Assembly (NCBI GenBank): GCA_964653715.1
Contig: CAZZGX010000024.1
Span: 1 to 35,020, forward strand
Length of the DNA: 35,020 nt
Origin: CAZZGX01 sp964653715
GTDB taxonomy: Bacteria > Patescibacteriota > Minisyncoccia > Ryanbacterales > GWA2-47-10b
Direction: 5' to 3'
The position numbers and the translations under genes were made by a program. The notes beneath the pieces are model-generated. The model searched no databases. It saw nothing but the letters and a program-made list of their open reading frames with translations, and had not been told where the DNA came from. Positions 31,088 through 35,020 of this stretch are shown one piece after another. How positions within the stretch are numbered: the stretch's first letter is position 1; each line of letters starts with the position of its first letter.

Positions 31088-32061
31088 TTATTTTTAAAAT
31101 AGTCCCGATACCAATTGATAGTTTTTATGAGTGCCTCGTCAAAATTGAAAATAGGAGACCAACCGAGCATCTCGCGCGCTTTTTGGGCTGACAAATATTG
31201 ATGTGGAATTTCGTTGTTTGCAGAATTAAGAATTTGCGGCTCGAGCATACTATTCATATTTTGCAATATTTTACGCACAATCTCAAGAACAGTCATCTGA
31301 CTTTCATTGCTAAAATTAAACGCTTGACCATGGAACGTGGGATTATCCATTTTTTCGGCAAGTAGCATATAGGCATACGCGCCATCTTCTATATAAAAAT
31401 AGTCCCGGATGTACGCGCCGTTTGAGCGAATGATGGGACGTTCGCCGCGCATAATCGATCGAATTGTTCCGGGAATAATGCGATTGAAGTTGAGATCTCC
31501 GGGGCCGAAAAAATTTCCGCAGCGCGTAATGGCAACCGGCAGCCCGTACGACGCGTAGTAAGAATGCGCAATCAGATCTGCAGCGCTCTTTGAAACATCG
31601 TATGGATGTTTGCCCTGCAGCAGCGCTGTTTCTGTATACGGCAGTTCCTTGTGAATTCCGTATGCTTTGTCGGATGACGCGACAATAACTTTCTTGACGG
31701 TAGGACTCCTTCGAGCCGCCTCAAGCACATTCCAAGTTCCCCGCACATTTGACTCAAACGTCGAAAGTGGATTTCGGTTTGCAATCTCTACAATGGTCTG
31801 CGCACCGACATGAAAAACGGTGTCAATTTCATATTCGCCAAGTACGCGCTCTATCAATGAATAATTTTCGAGGCTTCCGCGCACAATGTTTACTTTCTGC
31901 ATGTAGCCAGAACGCACGAGCTCGGATTGTGGTACGAGATCGCGAATGAGTACAGTCACATTTGCCCCACCTTTTACAAGAAATTTGCTAAGCCATGAGC
32001 CTAAAAACCCTGTGGCTCCTGTTATAAAAACGTTTTTATCGCGCCAATATGAAGGATCCAT
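31084..32061 (-). CDS. rfbG: CDP-glucose 4,6-dehydratase-like SDR enzyme
   Basis: This 325-residue SDR enzyme resembles RfbG, which makes CDP-4-keto-6-deoxyglucose. Seen are the very typical start SYWRDKNVFITGATGFLG (4-21), HVGAQTIVEIANRNP (84-98), VASSDKAYG (127-135), HPYDVSKSAADL (152-163, Y154 and K158) and NFFGPGDLNFNRIIPG with IRDYFYIED. It is about 30 residues shorter than typical RfbG. ATG 32061 is chosen over 32124 by alignment to the family start. No strong ribosome site or promoter is seen. It overlaps the RfbH-like gene by ATGA, so the two sequential enzymes are translated together. RfbF is encoded 2 kb away. Confidence 0.9.
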   Translation of the reverse strand: MDPSYWRDKNVFITGATGFLGSWLSKFLVKGGANVTVLIRDLVPQSELVRSGYMQKVNIVRGSLENYSLIERVLGEYEIDTVFHVGAQTIVEIANRNPLSTFESNVRGTWNVLEAARRSPTVKKVIVASSDKAYGIHKELPYTETALLQGKHPYDVSKSAADLIAHSYYASYGLPVAITRCGNFFGPGDLNFNRIIPGTIRSIMRGERPIIRSNGAYIRDYFYIEDGAYAYMLLAEKMDNPTFHGQAFNFSNESQMTVLEIVRKILQNMNSMLEPQILNSANNEIPHQYLSAQKAREMLGWSPIFNFDEALIKTINWYRDYFKNK

Positions 32062-32113
32062 AACTGTAAAACGGTACAATAAAACACTAAGTTTTGCAAG
32101 CCCCAAAAAGAAA

Positions 32114-32137
32114 AGCGGAACCAAACGCGGTTCCGCT
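32114..32137 (-). terminator. Terminator of the Nudix gene at 32154
   Basis: AGCGGAACC (32114-32122) and GGTTCCGCT (32129-32137) form a 9-bp stem with a 6-base loop. TTTCTTTTT follows on the minus strand. Confidence 0.85.
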
Positions 32138-32153
32138 ATAAAACAAGTTCACA

Positions 32154-32684
32154 TTATTTTTTTAGATACTTCTCGATAAGCGGCCAAGAAGACTCAAATT
32201 CTGCTAAAAGCTCTCGTGGTCGACCATTAAACCATTCGCCGTACTTTGGTTCATCATCTCGTAACTGACAAAGCACAAGAAGAGAAAAATCATGAAAACG
32301 AGGACAATTGATCTTATCAATCTCGCCTATTTTTTCGAGCAGGGTAACGTCCACTCCCAGCTCCCTTTTTGCGCATCGCGAAACGGTGTCCTGCAATGTC
32401 TCTCGAGGACCCCGATATGACCCGGGAAATCCGTATCCGCGTCCAAAAAATTCATCTTCCCGCCAAACAAGAAGTACATGCTGATCTTCGACTATCACGA
32501 GTTCCACCGTTACTGGAACTATTTTTTCCATCAAAGGCACGAACGCTTCGTGCCACAAACCTCGATGTACTGCGGGAAGGCGCTTTAAAAGATAGGCCAG
32601 CGCATGTAACCCTTCCGGCGTAACTTCTTCCCTGCTGTTAACAAAACCCAAATTGTGCAAGGTACTATAGAGCCCGTGTTCCAT
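32154..32684 (-). CDS. Nudix-fold protein related to GDP-mannose mannosyl hydrolase (copy 1)
   Basis: This 176-residue protein has an N-terminal helical part (1-45) and a Nudix domain: VPVTVELVIVEDQHVLLVWRE (57-77), then YGFPGSYRGPRETL (84-97) and RCAKRELG (103-110). The pattern PGG-R-x-K-ET...R...ELG of the GDP-mannose hydrolase (Gmm) subgroup fits better than the classical REUxEExG box. Here the second Gly of PGG is Ser and the box is reduced, so activity is not certain. A role in trimming GDP-sugars of this locus is possible. It has the strongest Shine-Dalgarno site of the window (GAGGAGGAAGGG before ATG) and its own promoter. A related gene lies at 33692 on the other strand. Confidence 0.8.
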   Translation of the reverse strand: MEHGLYSTLHNLGFVNSREEVTPEGLHALAYLLKRLPAVHRGLWHEAFVPLMEKIVPVTVELVIVEDQHVLLVWREDEFFGRGYGFPGSYRGPRETLQDTVSRCAKRELGVDVTLLEKIGEIDKINCPRFHDFSLLVLCQLRDDEPKYGEWFNGRPRELLAEFESSWPLIEKYLKK

Positions 32685-32713
32685 CCCTTCCTCCTCGGAA
32701 ATTTCATTCGCAC

Positions 32714-32740
32714 ATTATAAGAATGGATCAAAAATGTCAA
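32714..32740 (-). promoter_or_regulatory. Promoter of the Nudix gene at 32684
   Basis: A perfect TTGACA (32735-32740) and a perfect TATAAT (32714-32719) lie on the minus strand, with a short 15-base spacer. Confidence 0.6.
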
Positions 32741-32782
32741 CAATCAAACACACGAGTTCAACGATGATAGATGATTAAAAAA

Positions 32783-32802
32783 GAGCGGTCTTGCAACCGC
32801 TC
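32783..32802 (-). terminator. Terminator of the DUF218 gene
   Basis: GAGCGGT (32783-32789) and ACCGCTC (32796-32802) form a 7-bp stem with a 6-base loop. Six T follow on the minus strand. Confidence 0.88.
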
Positions 32803-32808
32803 ACAGGT

Positions 32809-33462
32809 CTAGATTGTGCTTTTGATATAGCGCCGCCGGTATCGCATCCACATTGAGAGCGGATTCCAGCCCCTCGGATCGAAAAAGACAAGCGCCGCCT
32901 GCAAAAGTTTTCCAACAATATACAAAACTCGCGCCTCGAGAAGTTTTACGGGTTCAAGGTGAGGAAAGATACCGTTGTAGATAGACAGGTAGTACACGTG
33001 GAATGCCTGAAGCGGATTTGCAATGACGTATGCGCTATGCTCTCCCTGCGCGCGGAGCCACTTACAGGCAAGAACCGTCTCTTCATACGTGTCGGCAGCA
33101 CCCATATTATTTTCCCCGAGATAAACGTGAATATCTTCCCTCGGAACACCCATCTCCACCAGCTTCTCTTTACTAAGCTCGGCAATTGGAGCTCGCTCGC
33201 CATATAGCCTACCCGTGGAGAGAAGAACTTTTGCATGAACATCGTCTTTTCGAAGCGCATCATAGAGATACTTGGTTTCTGCCAAACGATGCACGAGTTC
33301 CGGCGTGCCGCGAAAATGTTCAAAGAGCAAAATTGTGGATGGCGTCTCGTACGCAAACCGCTTGTAGGCATAGCGGTATTTTCTGCCGAACTGCCGCAAG
33401 CGGAGCGAAGCGAAAAGAGCAAGCACGATGAGTGTTACCAAAACCCCGGCAATAAATTCCAT
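32809..33462 (-). CDS. DUF218 (SanA/ElyC/YdcF-like) membrane-anchored protein
   Basis: This 217-residue protein has one N-terminal membrane helix (about 3-20) and then a DUF218-type domain: KVLLSTGRLYGERAP (78-92), KLVEMGVPREDIHVY with GENNMGAADTYEE (a likely active-site loop), then YVIANPLQAFHVYYL, where the His matches the family. DUF218 proteins such as ElyC and SanA act at the envelope and are linked to lipid-carrier and peptidoglycan balance. The chemistry is not settled. A strong Shine-Dalgarno AGGAGGT precedes the ATG. It is placed between polysaccharide genes but has its own terminator. Confidence 0.78.
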   Translation of the reverse strand: MEFIAGVLVTLIVLALFASLRLRQFGRKYRYAYKRFAYETPSTILLFEHFRGTPELVHRLAETKYLYDALRKDDVHAKVLLSTGRLYGERAPIAELSKEKLVEMGVPREDIHVYLGENNMGAADTYEETVLACKWLRAQGEHSAYVIANPLQAFHVYYLSIYNGIFPHLEPVKLLEARVLYIVGKLLQAALVFFDPRGWNPLSMWMRYRRRYIKSTI

Positions 33463-33536
33463 TTAAAGAACCTCCTCTTTGCGAGTTCGGGATATTCATA
33501 GCATCCAAAGTGCCTTGAGACAAGTTGAGTAAAAGA

Positions 33537-33671
33537 AAAAGGCGGAGGACCGCCCGTATCTTTATAGTCCCTTGGTGGTAACAGCTTCTACAACAATGTG
33601 GTTTTGCTACTTCTACTAAAATGTCTTCTACAAGATTGCGCTGAAGGTGTCAAGGCTTTCTATCAACGTGC
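33537..33671 (-). ncRNA. Candidate minus-strand RNA with repeated GTAGAAG, antisense to the 5' part of the Nudix region
   Basis: A minus-strand TATAAT (33678-33683) lies about 7 bases before the start and a clear terminator closes it. The transcript would carry three copies of a GTAGAAG word (plus-strand CTTCTAC at 33585, 33610 and 33625). No coding frame is seen. The -35 is weak. It may simply be the 3' tail of rfbF transcription. Confidence 0.25.
33541..33554 (-). terminator. Terminator on the minus strand between DUF218 and Nudix copy 2
   Basis: GGCGG (33541-33545) and CCGCC (33550-33554) close a 4-base loop. TTTTTCTTTT follows on the minus strand. No minus-strand gene ends nearby. The nearest is rfbF, at 34136. 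Confidence 0.65.
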
Positions 33672-33685
33672 CGCAACATTATAAT
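33657..33685 (+). promoter_or_regulatory. Candidate promoter of Nudix copy 2
   Basis: TTTCTA (33657-33662) and TATAAT (33680-33685) are 17 bases apart on the plus strand. Six bases follow before a GTG at 33692. The -10 is part of the palindrome ATTATAAT and also reads on the minus strand. Confidence 0.4.
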
Positions 33686-33691
33686 GGAACG

Positions 33692-34141
33692 GTGAAGCTA
33701 AGAAAAGTTCCCGGCGTAAGAACCCCTCGCCACGGTCTGTCACAAAAATTGTTCGATAAGCTCGTTAAACTTGTTCCCTTTGTAGGATGCGAGCTTGTTA
33801 TTGTAAATAAAAAGAAAGAATTTTTGATGACCTGGCGCGATGATAAATATTTCCACGGCTGGCATTTTCCCGGCAGTCTTTTGCGCTATCGGGAAACCTT
33901 TAAAAAACGTATCAATGCTGTTGCAAAGGAGAAACTTGGCGTCCGTGTACTATCGCACAAATGGGTTGATGTTTTTAATCACGTGAACCATCCACGCGAA
34001 CATGCGGTATGCCTTATCTTTGTTTGCACAATATCAGGTAAGCCAAAAACCGGAAAATTTTTTAGAAAAATTCCAAAAAATACCTTAAAACATCACAGGG
34101 AATACTTAGAAAAAGTTTTGAAGAAAAACCGCCTACTATGA
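33692..34141 (+). CDS. Nudix-fold protein related to GDP-mannose mannosyl hydrolase (copy 2)
   Basis: This protein of about 149 residues is related to the Nudix protein at 32154. Both carry a VELVIV/CELVIV strand, a LVWREDEFF/MTWRDDKYF turn, FPGS, an R-ET motif (RYRETF here) and a reduced helix ending KEKLG in place of RELG. The classical metal-binding Glu residues are only partly kept, so hydrolase activity is doubtful. The C-terminus is Lys-rich. The start is uncertain. GTG 33692 fits a promoter 6 bases upstream (leaderless), while GTG 33668 and GTG 33647 would give up to 15 more residues. It is on the plus strand and overlaps the 3' end of rfbF by 6 bases, inserted between rfbF and rfbG. 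Confidence 0.7.
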   Translation: MKLRKVPGVRTPRHGLSQKLFDKLVKLVPFVGCELVIVNKKKEFLMTWRDDKYFHGWHFPGSLLRYRETFKKRINAVAKEKLGVRVLSHKWVDVFNHVNHPREHAVCLIFVCTISGKPKTGKFFRKIPKNTLKHHREYLEKVLKKNRLL

Positions 34142-34918
34142 CTCCCATACCATCCACGGGCGCTCGCCCTTTTGGTGGAGGCTGTTTAAGCCCTCCAAAT
34201 GTTTCATCGTGTCTACGCAATGCCAGAAATCGTTGTGATGGTAGATCGCAACATTTCCTGAGCGCGAGAGATGCGGAAATGCCTTGAATTCCAGTAAGCT
34301 TGCCGGATCAGACGAAAGATGATCAAAGATTTTTGATGAGCAGACAAAAAACCCGCCGTTGGTCCAATCCCGAGAGACAGGTTTTTCAGCAAATGTTTTG
34401 ACCTCGTTGCCTTCAATCTCAAGTACCCCAAACGGATTAGGGGGCTTCACGCCAGTTACAGTCATGATTTTGTCATGACTCAAATGATAGCGGCGGAGGT
34501 TGTTGATATCTACATTGGCAACCGCATCGCCATAGGTAAGAAAAAAATGCTCGTCAGTCCCGATGTACGGCTTGATGGACGCCAAACGGTATTCTGTGCC
34601 AGTTTCTTGACCTGTCTCGACAAAGGTAATGTTCCAATGCGGCGTGCTGTTGTTGTGGTGATGAATGATTTTCTTGCCCGATCCAAGCTGTAACGTAAAA
34701 TCATGTGTCAGCTCATCATAATTTAAAAAGTAATTTTTAATCATATCGCCCTTATAACCGAGGCAAAGAATAAAATCATTAAAGCCGTAGTGTGAATAGA
34801 GCTTCATAATGTGCCACAAAATAGGCTTGTCGCCCACAAGCACAAGAGGCTTTGGTTTATATTCAGTCTCTTCTCGAATACGCGTTCCCTTACCACCACA
34901 GAGTATTACTACTTTCAT
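34136..34918 (-). CDS. rfbF: Glucose-1-phosphate cytidylyltransferase
   Basis: This 260-residue enzyme makes CDP-glucose from CTP and glucose-1-phosphate, the first step to CDP-3,6-dideoxyhexoses. Seen are the nucleotidyltransferase signature CGGKGTRIREETEYKPKPLV (7-26), LWHIMKLYSHYG, the LTYGDAVANVDI metal motif, TVTGVKPPNPFGVLEI, EKPVSRDWTNGGFFV and the C-terminal FWHCVDTMKHLEGL typical of RfbF. Length is normal. A promoter with a -10 7 bases from the ATG suggests a leaderless mRNA, although GAGG directly touches the ATG. It is separated from rfbG by two Nudix genes and a DUF218 gene. Confidence 0.95.
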   Translation of the reverse strand: MKVVILCGGKGTRIREETEYKPKPLVLVGDKPILWHIMKLYSHYGFNDFILCLGYKGDMIKNYFLNYDELTHDFTLQLGSGKKIIHHHNNSTPHWNITFVETGQETGTEYRLASIKPYIGTDEHFFLTYGDAVANVDINNLRRYHLSHDKIMTVTGVKPPNPFGVLEIEGNEVKTFAEKPVSRDWTNGGFFVCSSKIFDHLSSDPASLLEFKAFPHLSRSGNVAIYHHNDFWHCVDTMKHLEGLNSLHQKGERPWMVWES

Positions 34919-34925
34919 CCTCTAT

Positions 34926-34954
34926 ATAAAACATCAAGTGACCTTGAAAGTCAA
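34926..34954 (-). promoter_or_regulatory. rfbF promoter giving a leaderless mRNA
   Basis: TTGACT (34949-34954) and TTTTAT (34926-34931) are 17 bases apart on the minus strand, and 7 bases lead to the ATG at 34918. Confidence 0.55.
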
Positions 34955-35020
34955 GAAATTTTTCTTGCTCCTCTCCTCCAGAACTCTAAGAAACCATACG
35001 AAGCGAGGAGAAACATAAAT
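34955..35020. other. Window edge, nothing identified
   Basis: These 66 bases lie upstream of the rfbF promoter. I see no reliable gene, terminator or repeat in them, and the window ends here. Confidence 0.4.

Noticed and set aside
33463..33646. Possible tRNA or rRNA gene between DUF218 and Nudix copy 2
   Set aside because: There is no T-loop sequence, no cloverleaf pairing and no CCA end. Only the terminator and short repeats are supported. No tRNA or rRNA gene was found anywhere in the window.

Overview
The window looks like part of a small, streamlined bacterial genome, most probably a Candidate Phyla Radiation (Patescibacteria) member of the Parcubacteria type. This is inference from gene content. 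The window has an IMP dehydrogenase without CBS domains, a DUF5674 protein, a short HPF, secreted proteins of CPR style and many short hypothetical genes, and apart from guaB and an aminotransferase it shows little biosynthesis. TGA is used as a stop codon (for example at 37-39 and 31084-31086), so the recoded-TGA CPR lineages are unlikely. Nearly everything is on the minus strand. The plus-strand exceptions are typA, a sugar-phosphate transferase and one Nudix gene.

Layout. 37-2623: class IV aminotransferase, DUF192 protein, a one-pass membrane protein and a secreted coiled-coil protein. 2741-4932: typA facing an RRM protein across a shared terminator. 5097-7735: CAP-domain membrane protein, a two-gene unit with DUF5674, and guaB. 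7794-10624: a visibly AT-richer run of small accessory genes (ASCH, nucleotidyltransferase-like, TPR, csaA, GrpB-like, RelE-type toxin and antitoxin). 10696-15430: secA, hpf, pyruvoyl-dependent arginine decarboxylase, a 13-codon Lys/Arg ORF with its own promoter and terminator, and murB. 15431-15738: a regulatory region with promoters, a 17-bp inverted repeat and a candidate small RNA. 15739-34918: a large surface-polysaccharide locus.

Polysaccharide locus. It holds a WbaP/WcaJ-like initiating transferase, a truncated UDP-sugar dehydrogenase, two tandem O-antigen-ligase/TPR proteins, two secreted surface proteins, a GT39-like transferase, a methyltransferase, a methyltransferase-GT2 fusion that is its paralogue, a GDP-fucose-synthase-like enzyme, Gmd, and the set RfbF-RfbG-RfbH. 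Together they predict a CDP-4-keto-3,6-dideoxyhexose and a GDP-4-keto-6-deoxymannose. The RfbH-like protein keeps the diagnostic histidine in place of the PLP lysine but has lost the cysteines that bind the [2Fe-2S] cluster in canonical RfbH.

Expression signals. Several genes (guaB, secA, gmd, rfbF, an O-ligase, DUF5674, arginine decarboxylase, possibly a Nudix gene) have a -10 element 5 to 8 bases upstream of the start codon and no Shine-Dalgarno sequence, which predicts leaderless mRNAs. Others (the aminotransferase, the 32684 Nudix gene, the DUF218 gene, the peptidoglycan-binding protein) have clear Shine-Dalgarno sites. The most unusual items are the Lys/Arg leader ORF plus terminator before the arginine decarboxylase, the Fe-S-less RfbH, the methyltransferase-GT2 fusion, and the small-RNA/inverted-repeat region before murB.
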